A stretch of DNA of 55,429 nucleotides from Balneolales bacterium (GCA_024711145.1 JANJTJ010000051.1:1-55429); one strand, 5' to 3'; numbered from the stretch's first letter, positions 40,296 to 50,156 are shown. Notes: generated from the letters alone by a model not told the origin. Made by a program: numbers and translations.

Positions 40296-43016
40296 ATGCG
40301 CTTATTTACCGTCGTTGCGTCGGTCATCGTCGTCCTGTGGGCTATGCCTGCGTGGAGCCAGGTCCGCATCTCGCATTCGGCGCCGGCATCGGCCGATGGG
40401 GGGCGCCCGTTCACGATCCGTTTCCAACTGTTCGGAGGCACACCCGACGCCGTGCTCGACGCCGCCGTCTTTTATCGGACCAACGGGTCGCTTACCTACC
40501 GCCGCCTGCAGGCCGCCGTGCGCGACGGCCAATTCGAAGCCGTTACCGACGCGCTACCGGCGGCGGGAGAGCTCGAATACTACATCGCCGTCGAAACCCG
40601 GGCCGGCGAGCAAATCACGCTGCCCGAATCCAACCCGGCAGACCGCCCCTTCCGCCTGACCCTGACCGAATTCCGCGAAGCGGCACCCCTGGAAGGCATT
40701 GCCGCCAAATTCGAATACCGGGTGATGGCGCCATTGGCCGATACCCGCATGATCGAGGACGACGCCCTCATTGCGGTGGCCTTGTTTCCGCAGGATTCCA
40801 CCGTAACCGTGGATTCGGTCCGCCTTTATATGAACGGGCTGGATGTGACCGAACTGGCCGACATCAGCCCCTATCTGCTCACCTATGTCCCCGAAACCCC
40901 CACGCCGGGCCGCTATACCGCGGAAGTGGTGTTCAGGAACGGGGCCTTCAGCGAAACCCTGGTGTCGTGGTCTTTCGAAATCGTGTCGGTCGAGTCCCGC
41001 TACGCGCGTGCCCAAAGCCGTGCCGATTGGGCCCGTGGCGACGTGGAGCTCACTTCGCGAACCCAGAGCACGGGAGGCCGCGACTTCGGCTTCTCGCGCG
41101 GGGCCATCACCATGCAAGGGCAGACGCCGTGGGTCCGGTACCGCCTCAACGGATTGCTCACCACCCAGGAAGATCCGCGCCTGCAGCCGCAAAACCGGTT
41201 CGGCGCCTATCTGAACGTGAAGGATGTGTTCATCCTGGAAGGCGGCCATGTGTACCCCACGCTCAATCCGCTCCTACTGGCCGGCCGTCGGGTGTACGGG
41301 GTGAACGCCGAGCTCCGCACCCTTTGGAAAAACCTCAATTTCCAGATCGTCAGTGGGGAATTGAACCGCCGGGTTCCCACCTTGTATGAACAGGTGGCCT
41401 TGCGGTTGGACACCCTCGATGCGGCTACGAACCTGGTCGATTCCACCTATGTGCTCGGCTTCCGGGACAACGGCCGCGGTACGCACACCCGCCGCATACT
41501 GGCCGGCCGGGTCAGTTTCGGCAATGCCCGCTATTTCCAACTCGGGTTCAACGCCCTCAAGGTCAAGGACGATGTGAATTCCATCATCCTGGTGGACAGC
41601 CTCCGGGATGTGCATGCGCCGGCCTATCTGGGCGGCCTATCACCCGCCGAACGCAACTTCCTGGACCAGAACCCGACCAAATTCCAAGCCGACCGCAGCA
41701 ATCCGACCCCCCAGGACAACGTGGTGGCCGGGGCCGATATCGCATTCAACCTGTTCAACAACCGCATCACCTTCGCCGGAGACCTGGCCGCGAGTCTGCT
41801 CAACCAGAACATCGCACCCGGCGTGCTTACCCAGGAATACATCAGCGACCTGGGTTTCGAGGTGGACCAGGACATCCTGGACCAGCTCGACAAATGGGCC
41901 TGGTTGTTCATCGTGAATGAGAACATGAGCACCTTGCCGATCCGGTTCCGCGACGACGAGGCTGAGCCTTACCTGCCCATCGGCATCCTGGCCGGCCAAA
42001 GCCGCATGGGAGTGAACGCGTTCGGCCACAACCTGACGGCCCAATACCGTTGGATAGGCCCCGAGTTCATCTCGTTGGCGAACAACGGCTTGCGGCGCGA
42101 CGTGGCCGGATATACCGTGAACGACCGCTTCCGCCTGATCGGTGGCACCGTGTATGTGAACCTGGGGTACGAATACCTGTGGGACAACCTGGCCCGCCAG
42201 CTCGACGCCCGCACCCATACGTCCACCATGTCGTTGGGCACCAGCTGGTATCCGGTTTCCGTACGGTTGCCCAGGGTCAGTCTGAACGTGCGGCTGCAGG
42301 AACGCAGCAACCGGGTGGCCATGGAAAACCCCTTCGTGGACCCCGCATACCTCGGAGCGGCGGTTCGGAACCTTCGGGTCAACCCGTCCACCAATCTGGA
42401 AGAGACCCTGCCTACCCCGCGGGACAACAAAACCTGGCAATGGTCCGGCGCCATCAGCAAGGCCTTCGATTGGATGGGAGGCAACCACGACGCCGTCATC
42501 AACCTGACCGACATCCGCACCAACGACCAGGTCTTCGATTACGGCGATTTCTCCAGCCGTTCCATCGTGTTCGGCACCGTGACCCAATGGTACGACCTGC
42601 CCCTGCGCACCCAGGTCAGCTACAGTCTCACGCGCAGTACCAGCCAAGGGGGCACGCTCAACCTGGACCTGACCGGGTTGGTGCTGGGCGGTACCTACTA
42701 TCTGTTGGAAGACCAGCTGAGCCTGACCGGCGAGCTCTCCTTCATCGGGTCCGATTCGCGCCTCACCGACCTGGGCATCTCCGATGCGGGCACACCCGAT
42801 GCGCCCTTCGACGATTATTACGAGCCGGATCCGGCCACCACCCGCAACGAGGAAGCCCTCAGCTACATCGGAAGCTTCGGGGCCGAATACCGCTTCCTCG
42901 AGAAGCATACGATTTCGTTGTCGGCCAGCCTCACCAACATCACCCTGCGTGGGGCCAGTACGGGATCGGTGCCGAACGACCATTTCCTTCAGGCCCGATA
43001 CCAATTCCTCTTCTGA
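40296..43016 (+). CDS. Large predicted outer-membrane protein with Ig-like N-terminus
   Basis: 906 residues from ATG at 40296. Signal peptide MRLFTVVASVIVVLWAMPAW, then SQ. Two Ig/Fn3-like domains (about 24-115, with GGRPFTIRFQLFGG and GELEYYIAVETRAGEQITLP; and 120-235). The remaining 670 residues look like repeated amphipathic strands with long polar loops (GRVSFGNARYFQLGFNALKV, GGTVYVNLGYEYLWDNLARQ, LPLRTQVSYSLTRSTSQGG) and end HFLQARYQFLF, the terminal-Phe outer-membrane signature. No known barrel family recognised. The stop overlaps the cyclase start by 1 bp (TGATG). Its place between FecR and the cyclase suggests a surface sensor or scaffold. Confidence 0.8.
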   Translation: MRLFTVVASVIVVLWAMPAWSQVRISHSAPASADGGRPFTIRFQLFGGTPDAVLDAAVFYRTNGSLTYRRLQAAVRDGQFEAVTDALPAAGELEYYIAVETRAGEQITLPESNPADRPFRLTLTEFREAAPLEGIAAKFEYRVMAPLADTRMIEDDALIAVALFPQDSTVTVDSVRLYMNGLDVTELADISPYLLTYVPETPTPGRYTAEVVFRNGAFSETLVSWSFEIVSVESRYARAQSRADWARGDVELTSRTQSTGGRDFGFSRGAITMQGQTPWVRYRLNGLLTTQEDPRLQPQNRFGAYLNVKDVFILEGGHVYPTLNPLLLAGRRVYGVNAELRTLWKNLNFQIVSGELNRRVPTLYEQVALRLDTLDAATNLVDSTYVLGFRDNGRGTHTRRILAGRVSFGNARYFQLGFNALKVKDDVNSIILVDSLRDVHAPAYLGGLSPAERNFLDQNPTKFQADRSNPTPQDNVVAGADIAFNLFNNRITFAGDLAASLLNQNIAPGVLTQEYISDLGFEVDQDILDQLDKWAWLFIVNENMSTLPIRFRDDEAEPYLPIGILAGQSRMGVNAFGHNLTAQYRWIGPEFISLANNGLRRDVAGYTVNDRFRLIGGTVYVNLGYEYLWDNLARQLDARTHTSTMSLGTSWYPVSVRLPRVSLNVRLQERSNRVAMENPFVDPAYLGAAVRNLRVNPSTNLEETLPTPRDNKTWQWSGAISKAFDWMGGNHDAVINLTDIRTNDQVFDYGDFSSRSIVFGTVTQWYDLPLRTQVSYSLTRSTSQGGTLNLDLTGLVLGGTYYLLEDQLSLTGELSFIGSDSRLTDLGISDAGTPDAPFDDYYEPDPATTRNEEALSYIGSFGAEYRFLEKHTISLSASLTNITLRGASTGSVPNDHFLQARYQFLF

Positions 43017-45187
43017 TGAAGGTCCGGACCGGCAAACGGCGGGTTGCCTGGGTGCTGATACCGGCGGCCTGGCTGATCGGATGGTTCCTTTCGGCCACGC
43101 CACCCATGCGTTCGCTGGAATTGAACCTGCGCGACCTGCTGTTCGAGTTCAGGGGGCCCATCCCCTTGGAGGAATCGCCCATCGTGCTGGTGGCCTTGAG
43201 CGAAACAAGCGATGGGGAGATTCTGGAGAAATGGCCTTGGCCCACCCATCTGTACGCCCGCATGATCCGCAACCTGAACCGGGCCGGCGCGGTGGCCATC
43301 GGGATCGACGTCATATTCGACAACTCCGACATCCATGATCCCGCCAACGACACCCTCTTCGCCGCCGCCCTGGCCGAAGCGGGCAACGTGGTGTTGGCCG
43401 GCAACGTGATGACGGAAGTACGCCGTGCCACCGACGACGACGGCGGCATGCGGGTGGACACCCGCCAGCTGGTGCAACCCCTGCCCCTGCTCATGCAGGC
43501 CAACCCGAACCCGTGGGGGTTTGTGGAAGTCGAGCGGGACAGGGACGGCTTTCTGAGGCGGTACGGCCTTCCCAAGCGCCACCTGGACCGCACCTACCTG
43601 CCGTTCGGCTACGAAGTGCTGCGCGTGGCCTACGGCATACCGGCCGATTCCGTGGCCGACACCGGCACCGAATTGCGCATCGGCCGCTTCCGCATTCCCA
43701 AATGGGACAGCCGCAGCACCGCCATCAACTATGTGGGTCCGCGGGCCAGTTATCCCACCTACGATTTCAGCGACATCATCGACGATGCGGAGTATTTCAC
43801 CGCAACCGAAGACGAAGACTTCCAGATCAACACCTTCGACGATCCCGATTTCGGCCTGCTGTATCAGGAACCCTCACCCTTCGCCGGCAAGATCGTGCTG
43901 GTGGGGGCCACCATGCCCGAACTGCAGGACTTCTACGCCACCCCCTTCGCACCGAGCGGGTCCATGCCCGGGTTCGAGACCCACGCCAACGCCATACAGA
44001 CGGCACTCAGCGGCAACCACCTGCGCCGGGTGGACAACAACACCCTGTTGCTCATCACCCTGCTGCTCACCGCCATGGTGGGTTGGTTGGTGCTGTTCCG
44101 CAGCGCCTTGACCGGCCTGCTGGGCACTGTGACGGTATTGGCCGGCGTAGCAGGCACCGTGTACTACGCCTTCATCGCACAGGCCTGGGTGGTGGATGCC
44201 GTGCCCTTCCTCATGACCCTGGGCACCGTGTACATCTCGGCACTCGGGTACAGCTACCTCACCGAACAGCGCGAGAAAAGCCGTATCCAAGGCATGTTCG
44301 GCAGCTATGTGTCGCCCGAACTGGTAGACCGCATGGTGGCCAGCGGCGAAGAACCCAGACTGGGTGGCGAAACCTCCGATATCACCGCCTTCTTCTCCGA
44401 CATCCGCGGGTTCTCGTCCTTTTCCGAGCAGATGCCGCCCGAGCGCCTCGTAGTACTCATGAACGAGTACCTGAGTGCCATGACCGACATCCTCATCGAG
44501 GAAGGCGGCACCCTCGACAAATACATAGGCGATGCCATCGTGGCGTTCTGGGGTGCTCCCGTACCCTTGCCCGACCATGCCGCCCGCGCTACCGCCTGTG
44601 CCCTGCGCATGCAGCTCAAACAGCAGGAGCTCTGTGCCAAATGGAAAGCCGAAGGTACCTGGCCCACCATCGTTCACGACATGCGCACCCGCATCGGGTT
44701 GAACAGCGGTTCCGTGATCACCGGCAACATGGGCAGCACCCGCCGGTTCAACTACACCATGATGGGGGATGATGTGAACCTGGCCGCCCGTTGCGAAAGC
44801 GGTGCCAAAAGCTACGGTGTGTACACCATGGTGACCGAAGCCACCCGACGCCAGGCCGAGGCTTCGGGAGACCGCTTCCTGTTCCGCACGCTCGACAAGA
44901 TCGTGGTGAAGGGGCGTTCCCAGCCTGTAACCGTGTGTGAGTTGGTGGCCTTCCGCGACCAAACCACCGACACCATGCGCCGGTGCGTGGAAACCTTCGA
45001 ACAGGGCCTGGAGGCCTATTTCGCCCAGCGCTGGGATGCCGCCGAAGCCGCCTTCGAAGCCGCCTGGCAGCTCGAAGCCGACCCCGGGGAAAACCCCAGC
45101 CGCATCCTGCTCGACCGCGTGCGCCGCATGCGCCAGGAGCCGCCCGGCCCCGATTGGGACGGCGTCTTCGTGATGACCTCCAAATAG
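43016..45187 (+). CDS. CHASE2-domain class III adenylate cyclase
   Basis: 723 residues from ATG at 43016. N-terminal helix (RVAWVLIPAAWLIGWFLSA); extracytoplasmic CHASE2 domain (about 30-340: LRDLLFEFRGPIP, IVLVALSETSDGEILEKWPW, AVAIGIDVIFD, AGKIVLVGATMPELQDFYAT, FETHANAIQTAL); three membrane helices (about 340-425); then a cyclase domain. Metal-binding aspartates are in FFSDIRGF and YIGDAIVAFWG; the substrate lysine is in LDKYIGD and the aligned partner residue is Thr in NYTMMGDDVN, the Lys/Thr pair of cyanobacterial adenylate cyclases; catalytic Asn and Arg in VNLAARCES. So ATP to cAMP is likely. A short TPR-like tail follows (about 655-705). Confidence 0.94.
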   Translation: MKVRTGKRRVAWVLIPAAWLIGWFLSATPPMRSLELNLRDLLFEFRGPIPLEESPIVLVALSETSDGEILEKWPWPTHLYARMIRNLNRAGAVAIGIDVIFDNSDIHDPANDTLFAAALAEAGNVVLAGNVMTEVRRATDDDGGMRVDTRQLVQPLPLLMQANPNPWGFVEVERDRDGFLRRYGLPKRHLDRTYLPFGYEVLRVAYGIPADSVADTGTELRIGRFRIPKWDSRSTAINYVGPRASYPTYDFSDIIDDAEYFTATEDEDFQINTFDDPDFGLLYQEPSPFAGKIVLVGATMPELQDFYATPFAPSGSMPGFETHANAIQTALSGNHLRRVDNNTLLLITLLLTAMVGWLVLFRSALTGLLGTVTVLAGVAGTVYYAFIAQAWVVDAVPFLMTLGTVYISALGYSYLTEQREKSRIQGMFGSYVSPELVDRMVASGEEPRLGGETSDITAFFSDIRGFSSFSEQMPPERLVVLMNEYLSAMTDILIEEGGTLDKYIGDAIVAFWGAPVPLPDHAARATACALRMQLKQQELCAKWKAEGTWPTIVHDMRTRIGLNSGSVITGNMGSTRRFNYTMMGDDVNLAARCESGAKSYGVYTMVTEATRRQAEASGDRFLFRTLDKIVVKGRSQPVTVCELVAFRDQTTDTMRRCVETFEQGLEAYFAQRWDAAEAAFEAAWQLEADPGENPSRILLDRVRRMRQEPPGPDWDGVFVMTSK

Positions 45188-45203
45188 CCGTATCTTGCGG
45201 TCT

Positions 45204-45304
45204 CGGGGCAAGTCTCATACGACCAGCTCCCTCTGAACTCCCCCAGGGCCGGAAGGCAGCAAGGGTAGGAGGTCGATGCGGTGCGATATGAGGGGCTTGC
45301 CCCG
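45204..45304 (+). ncRNA. ffs: Signal recognition particle RNA (small bacterial 4.5S type)
   Basis: About 101 nt. The apical domain has the conserved GGCCGGAAGGCAGCAAGGGT core, with the GGAA tetraloop and the asymmetric AGCA side; the outer stem is CGGGGCAAG with CTTGCCCCG. A run of nine T from 45305 acts as terminator, using the 3' stem. TATCTTG at 45191-45197, seven bases upstream, is a likely -7 box, placing the promoter at the end of the cyclase gene. With Ffh it targets membrane proteins to SecYEG. Confidence 0.95.
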
Positions 45305-45326
45305 TTTTTTTTTGGTATTCTCCCGG

Positions 45327-45869
45327 ATGCCATCCCTCATCGCCGCCATCAACGTGACCCTCGACGGTTGCTGCGACCATACGGCCGTAACGCCCGATGC
45401 GGAGATCCATGCCCATTACGCCGACCTGCTGGACCGCAGCGGCACCGCACTCTATGGGCGGGTCACCTATCAGCTCATGACGTTCTGGAAGGATCTGGTG
45501 GAAACGCCCTCCGGTGTGGCTTCCATGGATGCCTTCGCCATTACCATGGACCGCATCCCCAAAGTGGTCTTTTCCCGCACGCTCACCCAGGTGGATTGGC
45601 ATTCCGCCCGCCTGGCCACCCGCGATCCGGCAGCCGAGGTGGTCCATCTCAAACAACAGCCGGGCGGCGACCTTCTGGTAGGGAGCCCGGGATTGATCGC
45701 AACCCTGCTGGATCTGGGCCTGGTGGACGAGCTGCAGCTCATGGTGCATCCCGTGCTATCGGGTGGCGGCCGCCGGCTCTTCCCCGACGGTCACGTCCCC
45801 CGCACCCTCCGCCTTACCGATACCCGCACCTTCGCCTCAGGCGCCGTTCTTCTAACGTTTGAGGTTTGA
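45327..45869 (+). CDS. RibD C-terminal-like dihydrofolate reductase family protein
   Basis: 180 residues from ATG at 45327 (MPSLIAAINVTLDGCCDHTA); starts further upstream fall in the SRP RNA. Fold signatures: the NVTLDG opening, ALYGRVTYQLMTFWKDL, KVVFSRTLTQVDW, GGDLLVGSPGLIATLLDLGL, VDELQLMVHPVLSGGGRRLF. NADPH-dependent reductases of this group resemble the RibD reductase and bacterial DHFR-like proteins (YwjB/YyaP type). The substrate is not known. It is convergent with ypdA, with 17 bp between the two stops. Confidence 0.9.
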   Translation: MPSLIAAINVTLDGCCDHTAVTPDAEIHAHYADLLDRSGTALYGRVTYQLMTFWKDLVETPSGVASMDAFAITMDRIPKVVFSRTLTQVDWHSARLATRDPAAEVVHLKQQPGGDLLVGSPGLIATLLDLGLVDELQLMVHPVLSGGGRRLFPDGHVPRTLRLTDTRTFASGAVLLTFEV

Positions 45870-45886
45870 TATAACGTCCCAACGTC

Positions 45887-46837
45887 TCACAGTCCCAACT
45901 TCCCGGCTATGATCTCCCCATGGTGGCGGGTGTTTTCGATGAAATAGCGGCCGGTATCCAGCCCGCCGCAGATCACACCGGCCAGGTACAGGCCCGGCAC
46001 GTTGGTCTCCAAGGTATCGGGGTTGTGCTCGGGCGTACGGTGGGGGTCCGTGCCGATGCGCACGCCGGCCGCCTCGAGCAGGCCGAAATCGGGTTCGTAG
46101 CCGGTCATGGCCAGCACGAAATCGGCGGCAACCCGTTCTTCGGGGCCGTCGCCTTCGCGGAACCATACGGTTCCCGGTTCGATCCGCGTGATGAGGGTAT
46201 TGAACCGGGCACCGATGGACCCTTCCCGGATCCGGTTTTCGATATCGGGTTTCACCCAATATTTGACGCTGTCTTTGATGGCGGGCTCACGCACGAGCAT
46301 GGTGACCTTCGACCCGGCCCGGTAGGTTTCGAGCGCCACATCCACGGCCGAATTGCCCGCTCCCACCACTACGAGGTGCCGGAAGGCATAGGGATGGGGT
46401 TCGTCGTAGTAATGCTTCACGTGGGGCAGGTCTTCGCCCGGCACACCCAGCAGATGCGGTTTTCCATAGAATCCGCTGGCTACGATGACGGCCTCGGCGG
46501 CATAGGTCGCCTTATCGGTGGCGACCGTGAATTCCCCCTGCGTCCCGCTGATGCCGGTCACTTCCTCATACAGGTGCAAGGGCAGGGCGAAATGCTCGGC
46601 CACCCGCCGGTAATATTCCAACGCTTCGCGCCGCGTGGGTTTGGTGTTATGCGATATGAAGGGTATGCCCCCGATTTCGAGCCGGTCGGAGGTGCTGAAG
46701 AAGGTCATGTTGACCGGATACCGGTACAGCGAATGCACCAGGCTCCCTTTGTCGATGATGAGGAAGGGGATATCCCTCTTCCGCAGGGCGATGCCTGCTG
46801 CCAACCCGACCGGACCCGCACCGATGATGATCACCAT
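45887..46837 (-). CDS. ypdA: YpdA-like bacillithiol-disulfide reductase (FAD/NAD(P)-dependent)
   Basis: 316 residues from ATG at 46837 (MVIIIGAGPVGLAAGIALRK). FAD motif GAGPVGLA near the N-terminus; NVTFFSTSDRLEIG-like segment (here NMTFFSTSDRLEIGGIPFIS) typical of YpdA; NADPH motif HLVVVGAGNSAVDVALETYR; and a C-terminal NVPGLYLAGVICGGLDTGRY with FIENTRHHG. The CxxC of thioredoxin reductases is absent, as in YpdA. It should recycle bacillithiol disulfide. Last gene of the operon starting at 52700; overlaps the GNAT gene by 7 bp. Confidence 0.88.
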   Translation of the reverse strand: MVIIIGAGPVGLAAGIALRKRDIPFLIIDKGSLVHSLYRYPVNMTFFSTSDRLEIGGIPFISHNTKPTRREALEYYRRVAEHFALPLHLYEEVTGISGTQGEFTVATDKATYAAEAVIVASGFYGKPHLLGVPGEDLPHVKHYYDEPHPYAFRHLVVVGAGNSAVDVALETYRAGSKVTMLVREPAIKDSVKYWVKPDIENRIREGSIGARFNTLITRIEPGTVWFREGDGPEERVAADFVLAMTGYEPDFGLLEAAGVRIGTDPHRTPEHNPDTLETNVPGLYLAGVICGGLDTGRYFIENTRHHGEIIAGKLGL

Positions 46838-47307
46838 GGCGGCGTCTCGTAACGGATTTCGAAACTGATGTTGATGTCGTGCAAGGCGCGGAGGCGGTTC
46901 TGCCGCACGAACCCTACGGCTTCGTAGAGCTTGTGCGCGGTGAGGAACCGGGTGTCGGTCCACAGGTGCACGTTGCGGAATCCGCGGGCCTTGGCATCGG
47001 CCAGGGCGTGCAGCACCATCCGTTTCCCATACCCATGCCCCCGGTGCTCGGCATGCAGATATACCCGGCTGAGGTAGGCGCCCTCGGCACCCGCTTTCAG
47101 TGCGATGCAACCCGCCGGCCGCCCGTCGAGCTCCAAGGTCCACAACCGGTGCGGCGATTCGGGCGCCGCATAGAAGGTAGCGAAGGCCACGAAATCGGGC
47201 AGTTCGTCCGCCTCCACGAAGACCCACCCGTATTCGTCGAACACGCTTTCGATCATGCGCGAAAGGTGCGGTATATCGGCGGCCGTGGCCGGTCGTAGCC
47301 CGCTCAT
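46831..47307 (-). CDS. GNAT-family N-acetyltransferase
   Basis: 158 residues from ATG at 47307, overlapping the dehydrogenase stop as ATGA. GNAT motifs: MSGLRPATAADIPHLSRMIE, then YLSRVYLHAEHRGHGYGKRM (motif A, acetyl-CoA pyrophosphate loop with R-G-x-G-x-G/K) and AHKLYEAVGFVRQNRLRAL (motif B). Uses acetyl-CoA; acceptor unknown. Wedged between dld and ypdA, it could act in thiol or amine detoxification, but that is inference. Confidence 0.88.
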   Translation of the reverse strand: MSGLRPATAADIPHLSRMIESVFDEYGWVFVEADELPDFVAFATFYAAPESPHRLWTLELDGRPAGCIALKAGAEGAYLSRVYLHAEHRGHGYGKRMVLHALADAKARGFRNVHLWTDTRFLTAHKLYEAVGFVRQNRLRALHDINISFEIRYETPPW

Positions 47308-50156
47308 CGGCGCAAGGCCTCCGCCAACAGGACCGCGGTATGCTTGGCTCCCCGGCCCAGACCGTCGTGGATCTGGTGCCGGCACGAGAATCCATGGGCA
47401 CAGAGTTCGGTTTCGGCACCCAGTTTCCGAACGGCGGGGAATACCGAAGTCTCACCTACCTGCATCGAAATATCGTAGTGGTTTTCCTCGTACCCGAAAC
47501 TGCCGGCCATGCCGCAACACCCCGTTTTGAGGTCCTCGGGCAGGTATCCGGCCAAGGAAAGGGCCTCCATGACGGGTCCGGTGCCTGTCAGGGCTTTCGC
47601 ATGGCAATGCCCGTGCACACCGACATGTCGGTGCGTGTTTTCGAACGCGTCGGGATTCCGGTGCGCATGGGCCACTACGAATTCCTCGAAAAGGAAACTG
47701 TGGGCGGCGATGGCCTGCGCTTCGGCGAGGCGTGCATCGGGCACCAACTCGAGCAGTTCGTCGCGCAGGGTGAGGATTTCGCTGGGCTCCTGACCCACGA
47801 TGGGGATGCCGGCGGCGGCGTAGCCACCCAGCAGATCCAGCAGGTGCGCCGCGGCCGATTTCGCGGCGTGCAAAAAGCCCTTGCTCAGGTAGGTGCGTCC
47901 GCTCTGGGTGGGGGCCGTGGCGATCACGCGGAAACCGAGCGCTTCCATCACCCGCACCATGGCCATGCCGGTTTCGGGTTCGTGGTAGTTCATGAACAGG
48001 TCGGTGAGCAGCACCACGGGCGGACCATCGGGGTGCGCCGGCCGATGCGCCTTGAACCGGCGGTGGAAGGTTCGGGACGCGAAGGCCGGCAGGTCGCGTT
48101 CGGGTGCGATGCCAAACACGCGTTTGTACACTTCCTTGGCCACGGGCGTGCGGTTGAAGGCGTTCACCAACCCCGGGGTGAGTGCGGCCAACGGATAGAG
48201 GCGCTCCGGGAAGGCGAAGAACCATTCGCCCAGGGTGGCGCCGTTGCGCTCGTGCCACCCGTGCAGGAATTCCGCCTTCATGCGGGCCATGTCCACATTG
48301 GCCGGACACTCGGTCTTGCAGGCCTTGCAACTGAGGCAGAGCGATAGGCCCTCCTTCAGCTCCGTGCTGGTAAAGGCCTCGCGACCCTGCCCGCGGAACA
48401 GCTGGCGGAACAGGTTGGCCCGCCCGCGGGTACTGTCTTTCTCGTCGCCGGTGGCCATGTAGGACGGGCACATGGTACCTCCGCTGGCGGCCAGTTTGCG
48501 GCACACACCGGCGCCGTTGCACCGGTTGAGCGCTTCGGCGAACCCGCCGGCCTCGTCGCGCCAGGCGAATACGGCGGGCGCATCCACTTTCGGCTCGCCG
48601 GGTCGGAAACGCAGGTCGGCATCCATGGGTTTGGCCCGCACGATCTTGCCGGGGTTGAACAGTCCGCGCGGATCCCAAAGCTGTTTCACGGCTTCGAGCA
48701 CGGGTATCATTTCCTCACCAAACACAATGGGCAGATAGGGTGCCCGAACTCGCCCGTCTCCGTGCTCGCCGCTGAGCGATCCCCGGTATCTGCGGACCAG
48801 TTGGGCCACCTCGACGGCCATTTCCTTCATCTGCTGCAGCCCCTCGGGGCGGGTCAGGTTCAGTTCGGGGCGCAGGTGCAATTCCCCAACCGAGGCGTGG
48901 GCGTAATACACGCAGCGCACTCCGTGCCGGGCCATGAGGGCTTCGATATCGCGGATGTAGGCGGGCAGGTCCTCCACACGTACCGCCGTGTCCTCCATGA
49001 ATTCGGGGGTCTTGGTTTCGGCCCAGATGCCCATCAGAAGTCCGAGCCCCGCTTTGCGCACATCCCATACCCGGTATTTCTCATCGGGGTCGGTCAGCAC
49101 GGGTGCCGCGTAGGCGCCGGCACGGGTCATGGTTTCGGCCATGGCGTCGGCTTCGGCGGCCACGGCATCCGGGTCGGCCCCTTCCACCTGGATGACCAGC
49201 ACGGCGCCGGGATCGCCCTGCAGGAAGAAACGGTTCCTGGCTTGCTCCGGGTTATGCAGGCTGGCGTCGAGCACGATCTTGTCGATGAGTTCCACCGCCG
49301 CCGGACCCCTCCGCACGGCATGCACGGTAGCTTCCATGCTGGCGGCGAGCGTGTCGAAATGCGCCACCACCAACCGGTTGTGCGCCGCTACCGGCTCCAG
49401 ATTCACCTCGGCCTCCACGGTCAGTGCCAGGGTGCCCTCGCTGCCGCAGAGCAGCTCGGCCAGGTTGAACGGCCTGCCCCCCGGTGTGTAGGGATGCATT
49501 TCGAGCAGGCGGTCCAGGGCGTAGCCGGTGTTGCGGCGGATGATATCGGGGTGCGGGGCGCGCTCGCGGATGAGCTCGGCATGGGTGAGCAGCAGGTCGC
49601 GCATGCCCCGGTAGATGCGCCCCTCGAGGTTGGGGAGCCGGTATTTGGCCTCCAATCCGGCCTCGTCCAAGGGACCGAAATCGGCCAGGCTGCCGTCGCT
49701 CAACACCGCCCGTATGCGCACCACGTGCTCCCGTGTGGTGCGGTATTTGATGGAGAAGCTGCCGGCCGAGTTGTTGCCGATCATGCCGCCCAACATGCAC
49801 CGGTTGGTGGTGGACGTGTCGGGCCCGAACAGGAGCCCCGATCGGCCGGCTTCCCGGTTCAGGGTGTCGCGGATCACGCCGGGTTGCACCACCGCCCGCC
49901 GACGCCCAACATCCAACGAGAGGATGCGGTTCATATGCCGGCCGGTATCCACGATCCACCCGCCTCCGGTGGTCTGCCCGGCCAGACTGGTGCCGGCCGC
50001 CCGGGCGGTGATGGAGGTGCCGGCCGCGGCCGCCTCCCGTACCAGGTCCACCAGGTCGGTTTCGGTTTTCGGGAAAGCCACGCCCGTAGGCAGCTCTTCA
50101 TACATCGACGCGTCGTTGGCGAACAGGCGTCGGGTCAGGAGGTCGGTTTGCACCAT
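47304..50156 (-). CDS. FAD-linked oxidase / Fe-S fusion, D-lactate or 2-hydroxyacid dehydrogenase
   Basis: 950 residues from ATG at 50156; the open frame beyond that is a shadow of the next genes. Order: FAD-binding domain (ITARAAGTSLAGQTTGGGWI; GMIGNNSAGSFSIKYRTTRE), FAD-oxidase C-terminal domain (about 260-530, with VYYAHASVGELHLRPELNL and GSLSGEHGDGRVR), two 4Fe-4S sites (CNGAGVCRK...CP and CLSCKACKTECP), and a CCG domain (GCCGMAGSFGYEENHYD). This GlcD-plus-GlpC fusion oxidises D-lactate, D-2-hydroxyglutarate or glycolate and passes electrons to quinone or ferredoxin. A ferredoxin gene heads the same operon. Which acid it uses is not readable. Confidence 0.92.
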   Translation of the reverse strand: MVQTDLLTRRLFANDASMYEELPTGVAFPKTETDLVDLVREAAAAGTSITARAAGTSLAGQTTGGGWIVDTGRHMNRILSLDVGRRRAVVQPGVIRDTLNREAGRSGLLFGPDTSTTNRCMLGGMIGNNSAGSFSIKYRTTREHVVRIRAVLSDGSLADFGPLDEAGLEAKYRLPNLEGRIYRGMRDLLLTHAELIRERAPHPDIIRRNTGYALDRLLEMHPYTPGGRPFNLAELLCGSEGTLALTVEAEVNLEPVAAHNRLVVAHFDTLAASMEATVHAVRRGPAAVELIDKIVLDASLHNPEQARNRFFLQGDPGAVLVIQVEGADPDAVAAEADAMAETMTRAGAYAAPVLTDPDEKYRVWDVRKAGLGLLMGIWAETKTPEFMEDTAVRVEDLPAYIRDIEALMARHGVRCVYYAHASVGELHLRPELNLTRPEGLQQMKEMAVEVAQLVRRYRGSLSGEHGDGRVRAPYLPIVFGEEMIPVLEAVKQLWDPRGLFNPGKIVRAKPMDADLRFRPGEPKVDAPAVFAWRDEAGGFAEALNRCNGAGVCRKLAASGGTMCPSYMATGDEKDSTRGRANLFRQLFRGQGREAFTSTELKEGLSLCLSCKACKTECPANVDMARMKAEFLHGWHERNGATLGEWFFAFPERLYPLAALTPGLVNAFNRTPVAKEVYKRVFGIAPERDLPAFASRTFHRRFKAHRPAHPDGPPVVLLTDLFMNYHEPETGMAMVRVMEALGFRVIATAPTQSGRTYLSKGFLHAAKSAAAHLLDLLGGYAAAGIPIVGQEPSEILTLRDELLELVPDARLAEAQAIAAHSFLFEEFVVAHAHRNPDAFENTHRHVGVHGHCHAKALTGTGPVMEALSLAGYLPEDLKTGCCGMAGSFGYEENHYDISMQVGETSVFPAVRKLGAETELCAHGFSCRHQIHDGLGRGAKHTAVLLAEALRR

